Shown here piece by piece: positions 7,901 to 17,463 of a DNA stretch of 42,120 nucleotides; within the stretch, counting starts at the first letter, position 1; each line of letters opens with the position of its first letter. The notes under the pieces are model-generated. The model searched no databases and had not been told where the DNA came from. It saw only the letters and a program-made list of their open reading frames with translations. The stretch is from a virus, in IMG/VR virus record IMGVR_UViG_3300032081_001312, positions 1 to 42,120 of that record; one strand, 5' to 3'. Made by a program: the position numbers and the translations under genes.

Positions 7901-10900
7901 GTCACATCTGTCACGCGGATCGAGGCGATGCGCAGAACAACAGCCTTGGATTGGTTCAGCCGCAGACCAAAGCGTGCGAAAACAGCCTCGGAGCTGAAGG
8001 CGGTCGCACCGTTGGCTGTGGTGTCGCTGAATAGACCAACAACCTCCTTTACGCTGGCGTCGTTCGCATTGATTACCGTGCCGCCGCGAAAGGCCAAGTC
8101 CGTGCCGGAATAATCAGCGATCATGCCAGCGGCGACCACATTAAACTCAGCTGGCGCTCCCGACATCATACGGAAACGAACCCGAACTTCGTAGAACCGA
8201 CCGGCTTGGATTGGGACAACACCCCTCGTCAGGATGTTGTTGCCGGCGCTCGTCCAGTTGGAAATTTCCCAGCTCGTGCCAAAGATCGCATCATTGGAGA
8301 TGAGCGAACCAGCGGCCAATGGTCGCCCAATCGGGGAACCCGTGCGGTCGTTGGTCCAATAGGCGTTGCCCTCCTTGAAATCATAGGGCAGCGCCTGGCT
8401 CTGATTGGCGACCGTTTCCTGAAGTGAGGAATAGGTCGAAGCTGCGGCGACTGCACTGCTATTGGCCGAAGTGGCGCTGTTGCCCGCGTTGGTGGCGCTG
8501 GTGGCGGCCGAGGATGCCGAACCGCTGGCGGCCGTCGCGCTATTGCCCGCGCTGGTAGCGCTGGTCGCCGCGTTCGTTGCCGCCGTCTGCGCGCTGTTGC
8601 GATAGCCCAGCGCGTCGCCCGCGCTGCTCGCCGCCGAGCCGGCGCTGGAAGTCGCCTCGCCCGCCTTGGTCGATGCCGTATTGGCGCTGGCGGTGGCGCT
8701 GGTGGCCGACTGCCCCGCATTGGTGGCGCTCGTTGCAGCCGACGACGCGCTCGTAGCTGCCGCCTGCGCCGCCTTGGCTGGCGCGAGGGCGTCCGGTCCG
8801 ACGACACGGATCGAATGAATGACGAAACTGCCGCCATTCCCTTGGTCAAGATCGAGGCGAATGCCGGTGATCGTGCCGGCTGTCCAATCCGCTCCGCCGA
8901 ACGCGGTCGGCATATCGTAGACTAGCTGGGTGCGCTGATTGAGAGAGGGATCACCGCCGACCATGGCAGTATCGGCTTTGTATTCGCTGGCCCAACTATG
9001 ACCAGCCCGGCTCCAGTAAAGGGAGCCGTCCCACGTCCCTGACGAGCGGTTCGCAGTTCGCGTGAGCGAAACGACAACGCGGGTAAACCGCGCACCGTCG
9101 AAAGACAGGCCGCTCCGATAGATGTAGGGATCGACGCCGGTGACCGCCACTTGCATCCCAGCGGCCGAAGTCGTGAGATTGGCGCTGCTGGAAGATGCCC
9201 AGCTATTCAGGGTATTGTTAAAATCGCTGACAAACCCGGCATCGAGATAGCCGCTATTCTCAAGCGCAGAACTGGCCGACACTGCGCTGCTCGCAGCGGC
9301 CGTTGCTGAGTTTCCGGCCTCGGTCGCTTTGGTTGCGGCAGTGTTGGCCGAACCCGAAGCTGCCGTGGCGCTGTTACCCGCCGCCGTCGCTGACCCAGCG
9401 GCTGCGCCGGCACTGGTCGATGCCGACGACGCGGAGCCGGCCGCGTTGGTCGCGGAAGTGGAGGCCTGCGTTGCCGACGTCGAGGCTTCGCTCGCCTTGG
9501 TCGCCGCCGTGGTGGCACTGGTCTGGGCCGAAGAGGCGGATTGAGCTGCTTCGGTCGCTTTCGTGGAGGCAGTCTGTGCACTCGTCGAGGCCGCCGTGGC
9601 GCTGTTGCCTGCGTTCGTGGCCGACGTGGCCGCCGCCCCGGCACTGGTCTGGGCCGCGCTGGCTGAGCCTGCGGCGTTCGTGGCAGAGGTCGATGCCTGA
9701 CCGGCTGAGGTTGAAGCATTGCCCGCCTGGGTCGCGGCAGTGGTCGCGCTGGTCTGGGCTGCACTAGCCGATTGCCCGGCGCTGGTCGCACTGGTCGCGG
9801 CTGCGCTGGCGCTGGTTGCGGCCGCGCTGGCGGACGATTTAGCCGCCTCGCGGGCTGTGACATCGGAAACACGAATGCGCAGCGGCTGGATGGTGATTGA
9901 CCCATCCGAACCGGTCGTGATGTTGATGAAGGCGCGCAGCCACACAGCGGTCGAGTGCCAGTTAATGTCGGCGCCGGCAGCGCTGACCAGGAAGGTTTGC
10001 GTGCGTCGCCCCGCAATGGCTGGCATGGACACGGCCGAAGAGGTGATGCTGGCGTAGGAGCCGTCCAGGCTTCGCACATAGGCTTTGACATCGACGCTGC
10101 CCGACACCGCTGGAATGCGATATTCGAATTCGACCTCATAGACGCGGCCGGTGACCGCCGGGAACACCCCGCGCTGCGCCCAATTTGCTCCGCCGTTCGC
10201 TGTCAAAATGATCTGATAGACCGGGGTGCCTTCCGGCGATGTGGCGTTGGCGAACGCGGGAGGGATGCTGGCGGGTGCGCCAACATGCTCGGTAGAGAAA
10301 TAGGGGTCGTTCGCGTTTGTGTATTTTTCCGGGAGGGTGGGGATAACCACACCCACAGCAGAGCTGTAGGCGCTCGAAGCCGAGACAGCGCTGGTCGCCG
10401 CAGCTGTTGCGCTATTACCAGCCTCGGTCGCTTTGGTGCTGGCAGTGTTCGCCGAACCTGACGCGGCCGTTGCACTGTTGCCGGCGGCCGTCGCCGAGCC
10501 AGCTGCCGCCCCGGCGCTGGTCGATGCCGATGACGCCGACCCGGCCGCGTTGGTCGCGGAAGTAGACGCCTGCGAAGCACTGGTCGAGGCTTCGCCCGCC
10601 TTCGTCGTCGCGGTGGTTTCACTAGTTGCGGCAGAAGCGGCCGATTGGCCGGCTTCTGTCGCTTTCGTGGAGGCCGTTTGCGCACTGTTGCTCGCTGCCG
10701 TTGCCGACTGGCCGGCATTGGATGCGCTGGTCGCAGCGGCCCCCGCACTGGTCTGGGCGGCGCTAGCAGACCCAGCGGCGTTTGTGGCAGAGGTCGATGC
10801 CTGAGATGCGCTGGTTGAAGCCTCACCAGCTTTAGTCGTTGCCGTGGTCGCGCTGGTTTGGGCCGCTGTCGCCGACGTGCCAGCGGCACCAGCACTGGTT

Positions 10901-13416
10901 GCTGCTGACGAGGCGCTGGCGGCGGCCGCGTTGGCCTGATCCGTAGCCTGCTCGCGCTCGGTGACATCCATGATGCGGATCTCAGACACGCGCAGGACCA
11001 GGCCAGCCTCGGTCGCCGACGAAAGGCGCAGACCCGGCCGAGCAAGAACGACATCCGCCGGGATCGTGGTGGTGTTGGCGCCGCCGCCGAGCGCGAACTT
11101 GCGGACCAGCGTGAAGGTGCCAGTACCATCGCAGGTCGTTGCCGGCCCCCCGACATAGCTCGCCGCTGCGGTGCCGTAATTGTCCAGCATGGCGCCAAGG
11201 ATCACGTTAAGGCTGACGCTTCCGTCTGATGCCGTGATCTTGAACTTGGCCGACACCTCGTAAATGCGGCCGGGTAAGACCGGGAGCGCGCCCTTGGACA
11301 GGATATTGTTGCCCGCATTGGTCCAATCGGAAATTTCCAGAGAGGCCCCAAGGTCCGGGTCAGCCATCGGCGCGCCGGTGGCGGCCGGCACCGTGACAGG
11401 ATTACCAAATCGCAAATTGGTCCAATGCTTCGCGCCTTCCCCGAAGGTGGACGGAAGCAGGGGCGAACTGACGTAAACGGTGCGAAGCGCATCGGTATAG
11501 GCGGATTGGGCCGATACCGACGAAGCCGCCGCCGCCGTCGCGCTGTTGCCGGCCTCGGTGGCCCTGGTGCTGGCCAGCGTTGCCGAGCCTGCTGCCGCCG
11601 TCGCGCTGCCGTTGGCATTGGCAGCATAGGTCTGAGCGTTGTCGCGGGCCAGTTCGGACGCGGTCCTGGCTGCCTGCGCGGCGTCGCGGGCAGTGGCGCT
11701 GTTGAAAAAAGCTGTTTCCGCGTCCGTCTTAGCGGTCTGGGCCTGGGTGCGGGCAGTTTCGGCCGCCGTCTTGGCCGCCACGGCCGCATCCCGCGCCGTT
11801 GCCGATCCCGAAAAGGCAGCTTCGGCGTCCGTCTTGGCGGCTTGAGCCTGGGCGCGGGCGGTTTCGGCCGCACTTTTTGCCGTGACGGCGGCGGCGCGCG
11901 CGGTATCGGACGCTGCGGCTGACAGGTCGGCGGCGTCCGCGAAGTCTTCGGCCGCGCTCTGCGCCGCTGCGGCGGCCGAGTATGCCGCCTGTGCGTCTGC
12001 TTTTGCCTGTTCGGCATTAGCCTTGGCATCCTGCGCGGTCTGCGCCGATTGCGCTGCGGCAAGGGCTGACTGTGCGGCGCTCGCGCTGTCGCCGTAGGTT
12101 TCGAACAGATCCGCGATGTCCGCTTCAGCCTGCGCCATGCGGGTCTGAGCGACGGCCGTATCAGCCTCCAGTTGGGCGAGCTGATCCTTCTCTTCCGGCG
12201 TCGCACCGTTGGTGGCCCCCGGCTCGGCCGGCTTGTAATCTTCGGCTGTCGACCCGTCCTCATAGACGACGTCGCTGGCCTGGACGGCGGCCGAAATCTC
12301 GCCGTCGCCATGGATGCGCTCGTTCTTCTTATAGCCGATCTGTCTCGACTTGACGGGATGAATGGTGCTTTCACGGCCGATGAAAATAGCGTTCAGCGCC
12401 TCGACAGGACCGCTGAACCCATATTCCCAGATTTCGACCGAACCCACGGCATTCAGCCGCCATCCCAAGGATATCCGCTGAAGAAGGCGGTCCAGAATGG
12501 CGGCGGCGGTTTCATTGTTGTCGCCAACATGCACACCGACCGCGCCGCTCCTGGCTGGCCCCATGTCGCTGATGACCGGTCCACCGACGGCCGTCAGGAT
12601 TTGCATCGCAACACCAGACGGAGTTTCGGAATAGCCGCTCGCCTGCCCCTTGAGATCAGCTGTCAGCGGACCTGCTGGCTGGGTCCACCATTTGGCGCAA
12701 GCTATGGAGGGGGCAAACACACCGCCGCCACGCTCGGGCACGGCGGCCTTCAGGGCATTGAATGTTGCCCCGACACTGCCTTGCCATGCCACGATGCCGA
12801 GCGGCCCCGCGCGGCCCATGTCGCGCAGGGCCGTGCAACCCTGCAACGGAAAGGCGGGATCGCCAAATTCATAGATATTATTGGCCTGATCGAGCAGGCG
12901 ACCTTCGACGTTCCACACCAGGCCGAAGCTGCGACGCTTCGCCCGTCCAATCGCAAAATCACCACCCTCAATGCCACCGCCGCCGGAAAAGGTGGCAGTC
13001 GTGAGGGGATTATCGAGCTTTTTGGCCAGATCGGCGCAGGTAATGACGAGCTTGCCTTCGGCGATGGTCGCTTCAGCGATAGTGCCCGTCAGGCGTCGAG
13101 TGACAACGCCATTCTTCACTCGATCGATCTCGATCGCGGCATCAGGCCAGTAGAGGCCAGCCATGGGGTCCAGTCTCGCCGGCTCGGCCGGCGCCCAGGC
13201 AATCGCACTGGCGGTGGGCACGGCGCGCGCCGCCCAACCATCATTGCTGAAACTGACCGAGGCTTCAAAGCGGGGATCGGCAATCAGGCCTGCTTGATAG
13301 TGACCAACACCGTCATGGTGAGGCGTGCCGTCATTGCCGCCTGCCAGCCATATGGCGACGACGAGGCCGGTTGCCGCATTACGGGGCCATGCTCGGATGC
13401 GCGTGACGACGCTCAC
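4954..13416 (-). CDS. Giant gpJ-like tail tip/fibre protein with heptad repeats and beta-sandwich modules
   Basis: Encodes 2820 residues, the largest gene here. The N-terminal ~400 residues look like a globular tail-hub domain. They are followed by a charged coil and then long Ala/Ser/Thr runs in a 7-residue pattern (S/K-A-x-x-A-x-x), interrupted by seven non-repetitive domains at roughly 11480-10950, 10350-9840, 9250-8770, 8400-7890, 7630-7150, 6760-6260 and 5910-5380. Two domain types alternate: one has an 'YDF..G..YWTN' start and ends 'RI.DVT', the other starts 'GY(L/I)DAG' and ends 'DALAPAKAAQ'. The C-terminal ~150 residues resemble the DUF1983-like end of lambda J. GTG 13416 is the start, with GGGGGT upstream. 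Probably mediates host recognition. Confidence 0.85.
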   Translation of the reverse strand: MSVVTRIRAWPRNAATGLVVAIWLAGGNDGTPHHDGVGHYQAGLIADPRFEASVSFSNDGWAARAVPTASAIAWAPAEPARLDPMAGLYWPDAAIEIDRVKNGVVTRRLTGTIAEATIAEGKLVITCADLAKKLDNPLTTATFSGGGGIEGGDFAIGRAKRRSFGLVWNVEGRLLDQANNIYEFGDPAFPLQGCTALRDMGRAGPLGIVAWQGSVGATFNALKAAVPERGGGVFAPSIACAKWWTQPAGPLTADLKGQASGYSETPSGVAMQILTAVGGPVISDMGPARSGAVGVHVGDNNETAAAILDRLLQRISLGWRLNAVGSVEIWEYGFSGPVEALNAIFIGRESTIHPVKSRQIGYKKNERIHGDGEISAAVQASDVVYEDGSTAEDYKPAEPGATNGATPEEKDQLAQLEADTAVAQTRMAQAEADIADLFETYGDSASAAQSALAAAQSAQTAQDAKANAEQAKADAQAAYSAAAAAQSAAEDFADAADLSAAASDTARAAAVTAKSAAETARAQAQAAKTDAEAAFSGSATARDAAVAAKTAAETARTQAQTAKTDAETAFFNSATARDAAQAARTASELARDNAQTYAANANGSATAAAGSATLASTRATEAGNSATAAAASSVSAQSAYTDALRTVYVSSPLLPSTFGEGAKHWTNLRFGNPVTVPAATGAPMADPDLGASLEISDWTNAGNNILSKGALPVLPGRIYEVSAKFKITASDGSVSLNVILGAMLDNYGTAAASYVGGPATTCDGTGTFTLVRKFALGGGANTTTIPADVVLARPGLRLSSATEAGLVLRVSEIRIMDVTEREQATDQANAAAASASSAATSAGAAGTSATAAQTSATTATTKAGEASTSASQASTSATNAAGSASAAQTSAGAAATSASNAGQSATAASNSAQTASTKATEAGQSAASAATSETTATTKAGEASTSASQASTSATNAAGSASSASTSAGAAAGSATAAGNSATAASGSANTASTKATEAGNSATAAATSAVSASSAYSSAVGVVIPTLPEKYTNANDPYFSTEHVGAPASIPPAFANATSPEGTPVYQIILTANGGANWAQRGVFPAVTGRVYEVEFEYRIPAVSGSVDVKAYVRSLDGSYASITSSAVSMPAIAGRRTQTFLVSAAGADINWHSTAVWLRAFINITTGSDGSITIQPLRIRVSDVTAREAAKSSASAAATSASAAATSATSAGQSASAAQTSATTAATQAGNASTSAGQASTSATNAAGSASAAQTSAGAAATSATNAGNSATAASTSAQTASTKATEAAQSASSAQTSATTAATKASEASTSATQASTSATNAAGSASSASTSAGAAAGSATAAGNSATAASGSANTAATKATEAGNSATAAASSAVSASSALENSGYLDAGFVSDFNNTLNSWASSSSANLTTSAAGMQVAVTGVDPYIYRSGLSFDGARFTRVVVSLTRTANRSSGTWDGSLYWSRAGHSWASEYKADTAMVGGDPSLNQRTQLVYDMPTAFGGADWTAGTITGIRLDLDQGNGGSFVIHSIRVVGPDALAPAKAAQAAATSASSAATSATNAGQSATSATASANTASTKAGEATSSAGSAASSAGDALGYRNSAQTAATNAATSATSAGNSATAASGSASSAATSATNAGNSATSANSSAVAAASTYSSLQETVANQSQALPYDFKEGNAYWTNDRTGSPIGRPLAAGSLISNDAIFGTSWEISNWTSAGNNILTRGVVPIQAGRFYEVRVRFRMMSGAPAEFNVVAAGMIADYSGTDLAFRGGTVINANDASVKEVVGLFSDTTANGATAFSSEAVFARFGLRLNQSKAVVLRIASIRVTDVTEKLAAANSATAASGSASNAATSATAAGTSATAAQGSATTASTQAANAANSASAAATSASAASSSSTGAAQSASAAESSRIAADIASSNAGYIDAGLVADFTDGTLNGFAANNATLTGGSGGLRVVPTSGDPYISRTGLSIQGSRFTRVLIELTRTAPTLGAWDGTLYWATSGHGWNGSYRALAVQGEPAINATTTLVFDMPNAVSGASDWTSSTITGLRFDTDNAVAVGREVTIRSIRVVGSDALAPAKAAQAAAISASSAAGSATAAGNSASAAQGSATNAATSAGQASTSAGQASTSASQASTSATNAAGSASMASTAATNAAQSATNAGNSATAAAGSASIASTKATEAGNSATAAAGSAVSAASSYNAMIQSQAASSVLPYDFSDGLNQWTNSRSGLPQNVGNATGTVIVGDGIFGQCADFAWFKAGQGVLTRGVVQTTAGRFYEVRARIRVRQGDGSYQFTIIGEWMDGSCVEISNSFVSNTTVDSGVREVVALFSDTTANGATAWPSTAILARFGLRLSSAETDMVVRIGSIRVTDVTDKMAAANSASAASTSASNAATSAGQAGASATAASGHANTAQTKAGEAASSASAASSSAASASSSASSASSSAGNASIYAGQAQSAATTASSQATVATNAAAAAQSIATISAQVAAASINPNPVFSDWPNGQALPTNYSLWAGTYITTYKMTGAQSPYAPMTSMASNSENGGGGMQATTYTATQVIQNNMWLVLEVDARRNSGDLRGSCALFRVVNPTGSTAQNHYIDLYNEADTAGVSGNGNTGVRRWRKLIQVTTSSAHGYTIFLMNRYSGAPSYITAATANQIEWHKASFRPATDQEIAAKQATADISTLSATVAQQASTLSTLSTQYASLSSTVSAQGATVSQQASAIASVENNVTTLFARWGFEIDVNGYVSGMVMNNNGQRADLTFRTDRARFITPSGKGGFWNLDFDSQGRPTQTIGDDASGVTIELGYLA
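5940..12090 (-). repeat. Protein-level heptad repeats (Ala/Ser/Thr coils) within the gpJ-like gene
   Basis: Segments such as SATNAAG, SASAAQT, KAGEAST and KATEAGN succeed each other in register for dozens of heptads between the beta domains. They resemble the repeats of lambda Stf side-tail-fibre protein (family knowledge). The DNA is correspondingly repetitive (recurrent gcgctggt, gccgacgt blocks), so slippage, recombination and assembly errors are likely here. Confidence 0.85.
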
Positions 13417-13450
13417 CGCGCACCCCCGAATGCCCGCCGCAAAGCAACAA

Positions 13451-13477
13451 AGAAAAGCGCCCGATCCATGGGATCGG
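13451..13477 (-). terminator. Weak intrinsic terminator or stem-loop between tape measure and gpJ genes
   Basis: On the minus strand a perfect 7-bp stem CCGATCC / GGATCGG with a 3-base loop is followed, after a short GC stretch, by CTTTTCTTT. The T run is broken, so termination may be partial. It lies between the candidate late promoter at 13505 and the gpJ start, so it may instead be an RNA structure in the leader. Confidence 0.35.
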
Positions 13478-13504
13478 ATTAGGCTTGGAGGATAAGATTA
13501 ATGG

Positions 13505-13522
13505 GTTTCCATTGACGGAAAC
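13505..13522. promoter_or_regulatory. Late-promoter dyad upstream of the gpJ-like gene
   Basis: GTTTCC ATTGAC GGAAAC, a perfect 6-bp dyad with a 6-base centre. It matches the site at 33989-34006 at 16 of 18 positions and, less well, 23799-23816. It sits in the 172-base gap between tape measure and gpJ. On the minus strand it is followed by CCATTAATCTTATCC, which contains possible -10 sequences. Candidate Mor-family binding site (inference). Confidence 0.5.
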
Positions 13523-13588
13523 ACGGGCGCGGCCGTTCGTGCGCCTGCCCACAATTCACTCATCACGCAGCAAAATGCAAGAGCGCCA

Positions 13589-16500
13589 CTAACGCGCCAC
13601 CAGCGCCTGGTTCAATTCAGGCACCACCGTGCTAACGACTACGCCAGCCCTGGCCAGCGACGACGCAATCTCCGCGAGATACTGGACTTGCTCATTGGCC
13701 AGCTCGTTGGCGGTGTCCAGCTTCGCATTTGTCGCGTCAACGGCATCCTGCGCGGCCTTGATACGATCATTCTCGGCCTTGATCACCGCCTCGGCTGCTG
13801 AGACCGCATTGTCCCGATCGGCAGCATATTCATCGCCCGCCGTGCCATAAGCCTCGCGGGATAGCTCAGTCAGCTGACGCAAAAGGTCCGCCAGGGTGTC
13901 GGCAGCACCATCCTCGCCCGCCTCGGCAGCTTGGCGCGCCTTGGCGATCTCGACCAACAGAGCCTCACGACGATCGGCGGCCGATCCTTCGAACAGGTCA
14001 CCGAACTTCATGTCGTTAAGGAGCTGCTGGAGCGACCCCACTCGGTCACTCAGGATTTCATCGACCAACTTGGCCCGATCTTCGGCGTTGCGCTTTTCGA
14101 TCTCGACGACATCGAAGCCATATTGGGTGGCGATGCGCACCCGCTCCTTCGCCTGTGTTTCAAAGGCCTTGAACTGATCCTCCAGCTCAGCGCCCAGACC
14201 GCCCAGCAGCTTTTCGACTTCGCGGACCTTCAGCGCTTCCTCTAGTGCTTCGTCTAGATCGTCGCTGCTCGAAAAGGCCTTGCGAACGGCATCTGACAGA
14301 CCTTCCAGACCGCCATCACGGATAGCGTCGAGCGTGGCGAAGGCGATAGCGCCCGCCTGATCATCGTCAAAATTGTAGAGACCGTTGGCACTCGCGCCAC
14401 TGAAGTTGAGCTTACCCTCATAACCCGTGGTGGAAACGCGATATTTGTCCTTGTAGACGCCAATCGACGTATTAAACGATCCGATCTTCGCACCAAATTC
14501 CTCGGCGACCTGACCCAGCGTATCCTGGATCGAACTGGCCAACCCAATCGACGCCTTTTCGCGGCTGGAGCTGTTACCGGCCGTTGATACATCCTCGCTA
14601 TCGCCACCCGTGACGACCGAAGTGCCATATTTCGTCTTCTTGAAAAGGCCACCTACTACGGAGCCGAGTGTTCCGCCGACGATCGACCCAAGCGGACCCG
14701 CGATCGCCGACCCGATGGCACCGCCGATCGCGCCGCCGGTAGAACTTCCCTTGATGCCCAGGACGTCCGTGACGAGGTTTCCTGCCAATGAACCGGTCTG
14801 CGCACCCGCCGTGAGACCACCTAGTGTTTTTCCAAGCGACTCACTGAATATTCCCTTGTCACCGAAAATCTCGGTGAAGATGTTACGAAAATCACCCTTC
14901 AGCTCATCAAAGAAGTCACCGTAGCCCTCTTTGAACCCCAGCTTCAAATCTTTCAGGATGTCCGGCTTATTGCCATTTACGATGATGTCGGCCGGGGCAT
15001 TGGGATCGAACGGCTTTCCGTCATCACCAACAACCCAGCCCGCCGGGACTGAAGCTTTCGCCCCACTAATATTCGCAGCCGCCGTGGCTGCGGCCTTTCC
15101 TAGATCGGTGATGTCGCTGGAAGTCCGGTCGATCTCCCTGGCAGCGCGCCCTACGGCTTCCGCCATTTTATCGCCGGCCTTGCTCAATTTGTCGCCGCCG
15201 GTGATGTCATCTTCCAGATCGCGGAAGAAGTCCCCGAACAGCTTCTCCGTGATCGTCTCGGAAAACAGCCGGTCAAACACATCGACAAAGCGCTTGCCGA
15301 AGTCCTCCAGCGCCTTCGGGCCATCCGTCCGAAGGCTCTCGAAAGTCAGCCGGACATTTTCCCGCATGTCGCCAACGGCGGACAGGAACATCTGCTGGAG
15401 CTGCTGTTGAACGCGCATTTCGCGGGTCTGTTCGCGCATCACGTCCAGATTATCATAAAGCGCGCGGACCTGGTCCTCCGTCACACCGCGCTTCGCCAAC
15501 TCCGTGGCGAGTTGCTGCTCGCTCTCCACCCCCAGCTTGTCCATGAGCTGATAGGTGAGCTGGAGCGCATCCGCATCAGCCTGCCGACCGGCGAGCTGAA
15601 GCTCCCCCAGGTCGATCTGACGCTCTTGATCGGCGAGCATCTGCCGGATCGGCCTGACAAGACTTTCCTGGATCAGCGGCTTCACCGCCTCCGCCTGGGC
15701 GATCAGCGCCTCGAAATTCTTGGGCTTGCGCTTTTCCAGATCGGCGATGATGTCGTCCAGCTTCGCGGTCGCCTGACGCGCCTGGTCGATATCGCGCGGT
15801 GCGGCGTTGAACTGGTCGTTCATCCGGGCGATGGCGTCTTCGGCGCGTTCGCCGAACACAGCCAGACGCTCCGCCTCGCGCGCCGCCTTCGCTGCGCTGT
15901 TGTCCTTCTTCGGCTTCGCCCTGTCCTTCAGGGCATTCTCCCGGCGCTTCAGCTCCGCCATCTGCTGGTCGAATTGGGCGGCGCTGAGCTGATCGAGCGA
16001 CGGCCCATCCGCCAACGGCACCGATCCGGTCTCAAGGCCCAGCGTATATTGGCGGCGCTCACGAAGGCGGGCGCGTTCCCGCTCTATCTCCCCCCGCGCG
16101 CGTTCATCGGGGTCGGCGCGCTCGTTCGCGGCGCGTTCCTCCAGCCCCACCCGCGCGCTGGCCAGCGACCGGCGCGCGCTGGCGAGTTGGCCCAACACAT
16201 CGTTCCGCTGCTGCTGCAGATCGGCAATACGCGACGATGCCGGGTCGTCGAGGAAGGGGATCAGGTTGATCGGCGGTTTGAATTTCGACAGCTTGTCGAT
16301 CTGCGCGTCTACGCCGGCGAGTTGCCGCTCCAGCTCGCCAACACTCGCTTTCGATACGAGCTGCAGATTGTCCAGCAGGATGGCCTGGGTGTTGATGAGG
16401 CCGCGCGTCGCCTCCTCCAGCTGCTTGATGCCATCGGTCGAATTGGCGACGATGCTTTGCTGAGCGACCAGGCTGCTGCTGAAATTGATGGTCGACTGAC

Positions 16501-17080
16501 TGGCATCATCGCTCGCGTCGTCAACCTTGCTCAACTGGCTCCACAGCGCCGAACCCAGGGAGATCGCGACCGTCGCGGCGATCCCCCACGGCCCTCCCAT
16601 GATCGCCGCGAATTTGCCGAGCTTGCCCTGGGCGTTTTCGCTGCCCTGGGCAATCATGTTGATGGCGCTGAACACCTGCCCCGACTGCATCGCCATGATC
16701 TGGCTCAGTCGCGTGTTCATGGAATATTGGATACCGATGTCCTGCATCTGGTATCCGAGGGACTGCCAGCCAGCCCTTTGCAGCCCAATGTTGCCGTTGA
16801 GGGATTTGGCGGCTTCGCCTGCCTGCTTTTGGGCACGCGTCTGCGCCTCCGATTGCTCGGAGAGGTGGCTCAGGTTGAAGGCGGCCTTGCGCGCCTCAAC
16901 GGAGGTGTTGGCCAAGCCCGACGCCGCCTGCCCGGTCGCGGCAGATACATCCCGCGCGCCGTCAGCCACGCCTTTCTCTGCCGCACGAAGGCGGTCAAAC
17001 TCGCTGGACGAAACTCGGAGCTGCCCGACCAGGCCGGACCCGTCGCCATTGAGGCGAACGCCGACGACGACATCGCTCAT
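13589..17080 (-). CDS. Tail tape measure protein
   Basis: Encodes 1163 residues that set tail length and form the core of the tail tube during assembly. There is a helical, Ala/Gln-rich N-terminal region, a hydrophobic stretch around residues 160-185 (IMGGPWGIAATVAISLGSAL), and coiled segments with many Glu/Arg/Gln. A glycine-rich hydrophobic patch (GGAIGGAIGSAIAGPLG) precedes a helical C-terminus. It directly follows the G/GT chaperone genes, with a four-base ATGA overlap. At about 0.15 nm per residue, a tail of roughly 170 nm is expected (inference from known tape measure scaling). Confidence 0.9.
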   Translation of the reverse strand: MSDVVVGVRLNGDGSGLVGQLRVSSSEFDRLRAAEKGVADGARDVSAATGQAASGLANTSVEARKAAFNLSHLSEQSEAQTRAQKQAGEAAKSLNGNIGLQRAGWQSLGYQMQDIGIQYSMNTRLSQIMAMQSGQVFSAINMIAQGSENAQGKLGKFAAIMGGPWGIAATVAISLGSALWSQLSKVDDASDDASQSTINFSSSLVAQQSIVANSTDGIKQLEEATRGLINTQAILLDNLQLVSKASVGELERQLAGVDAQIDKLSKFKPPINLIPFLDDPASSRIADLQQQRNDVLGQLASARRSLASARVGLEERAANERADPDERARGEIERERARLRERRQYTLGLETGSVPLADGPSLDQLSAAQFDQQMAELKRRENALKDRAKPKKDNSAAKAAREAERLAVFGERAEDAIARMNDQFNAAPRDIDQARQATAKLDDIIADLEKRKPKNFEALIAQAEAVKPLIQESLVRPIRQMLADQERQIDLGELQLAGRQADADALQLTYQLMDKLGVESEQQLATELAKRGVTEDQVRALYDNLDVMREQTREMRVQQQLQQMFLSAVGDMRENVRLTFESLRTDGPKALEDFGKRFVDVFDRLFSETITEKLFGDFFRDLEDDITGGDKLSKAGDKMAEAVGRAAREIDRTSSDITDLGKAAATAAANISGAKASVPAGWVVGDDGKPFDPNAPADIIVNGNKPDILKDLKLGFKEGYGDFFDELKGDFRNIFTEIFGDKGIFSESLGKTLGGLTAGAQTGSLAGNLVTDVLGIKGSSTGGAIGGAIGSAIAGPLGSIVGGTLGSVVGGLFKKTKYGTSVVTGGDSEDVSTAGNSSSREKASIGLASSIQDTLGQVAEEFGAKIGSFNTSIGVYKDKYRVSTTGYEGKLNFSGASANGLYNFDDDQAGAIAFATLDAIRDGGLEGLSDAVRKAFSSSDDLDEALEEALKVREVEKLLGGLGAELEDQFKAFETQAKERVRIATQYGFDVVEIEKRNAEDRAKLVDEILSDRVGSLQQLLNDMKFGDLFEGSAADRREALLVEIAKARQAAEAGEDGAADTLADLLRQLTELSREAYGTAGDEYAADRDNAVSAAEAVIKAENDRIKAAQDAVDATNAKLDTANELANEQVQYLAEIASSLARAGVVVSTVVPELNQALVAR

Positions 17081-17463
17081 CGCTTGGCCCTCGCAAACTC
17101 ATCCAGGGCAGCGCCTTCCATGATGCGCAGATCGAGGAACATGGGCGGTGTGAGGGCAATGCCCATCATCTGGGCCACTGACGGGATAACCGAATAGTCG
17201 AGGCCGAGGCGCACGCCGGTCATGGCATGGCGAGCCCATTGCGTTCCGAGCGACAGGAAGAGGCTGAAGGGCGTGGCCTCATCGGGCGCAAGTTCCAACT
17301 CACGACTCTCTGCCGCCATCCGCTCTTCCATCCATGCGGGCATGATCGCGGCCTGGGTCAAAATATCGTCAGCCTTCTTCCTGACGCCGCCACGCCCGCT
17401 CGCCCAGGCGCGCGCAGCGGCTTTCAGTTTCCCGCGCGAACCTCGGCGCGGCCGGCACGGCAT
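17077..17463 (-). CDS. Tail assembly chaperone T-part, expressed by -1 frameshift from the G gene
   Basis: This frame overlaps the end of the G gene and continues it. After a -1 slip at GGGAAAC (17433-17427) ribosomes read CTG AAA GCC and on through an Ala/Arg-rich helix to the stop at 17077, adding about 116 residues for a GT fusion of about 245. The nominal ATG at 17463 lies in G coding sequence, and its first residues (MPCRPRRGSRG) are the out-of-frame translation of G, so independent initiation is unlikely. In lambda, GT bridges the tape measure to tube subunits; the same role is expected here. Confidence 0.75.
   Translation of the reverse strand: MPCRPRRGSRGKLKAAARAWASGRGGVRKKADDILTQAAIMPAWMEERMAAESRELELAPDEATPFSLFLSLGTQWARHAMTGVRLGLDYSVIPSVAQMMGIALTPPMFLDLRIMEGAALDEFARAKR

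Noticed and set aside
5900-11900. Repetitive DNA that could suggest a CRISPR or satellite array
   Set aside because: The repeats are in frame, 7-codon based and variable at synonymous positions, within one continuous 2820-codon gene. There are no constant repeat-spacer units.
13417-13588. Two tiny minus-strand frames of 21 and 18 codons before the gpJ gene
   Set aside because: Too short and without clear ribosome sites; the region is better explained by the dyad and stem-loop. The 18-codon frame (MDRALFFVALRRAFGGAR) overlaps the gpJ GTG and could be a leader, but this is unproven.
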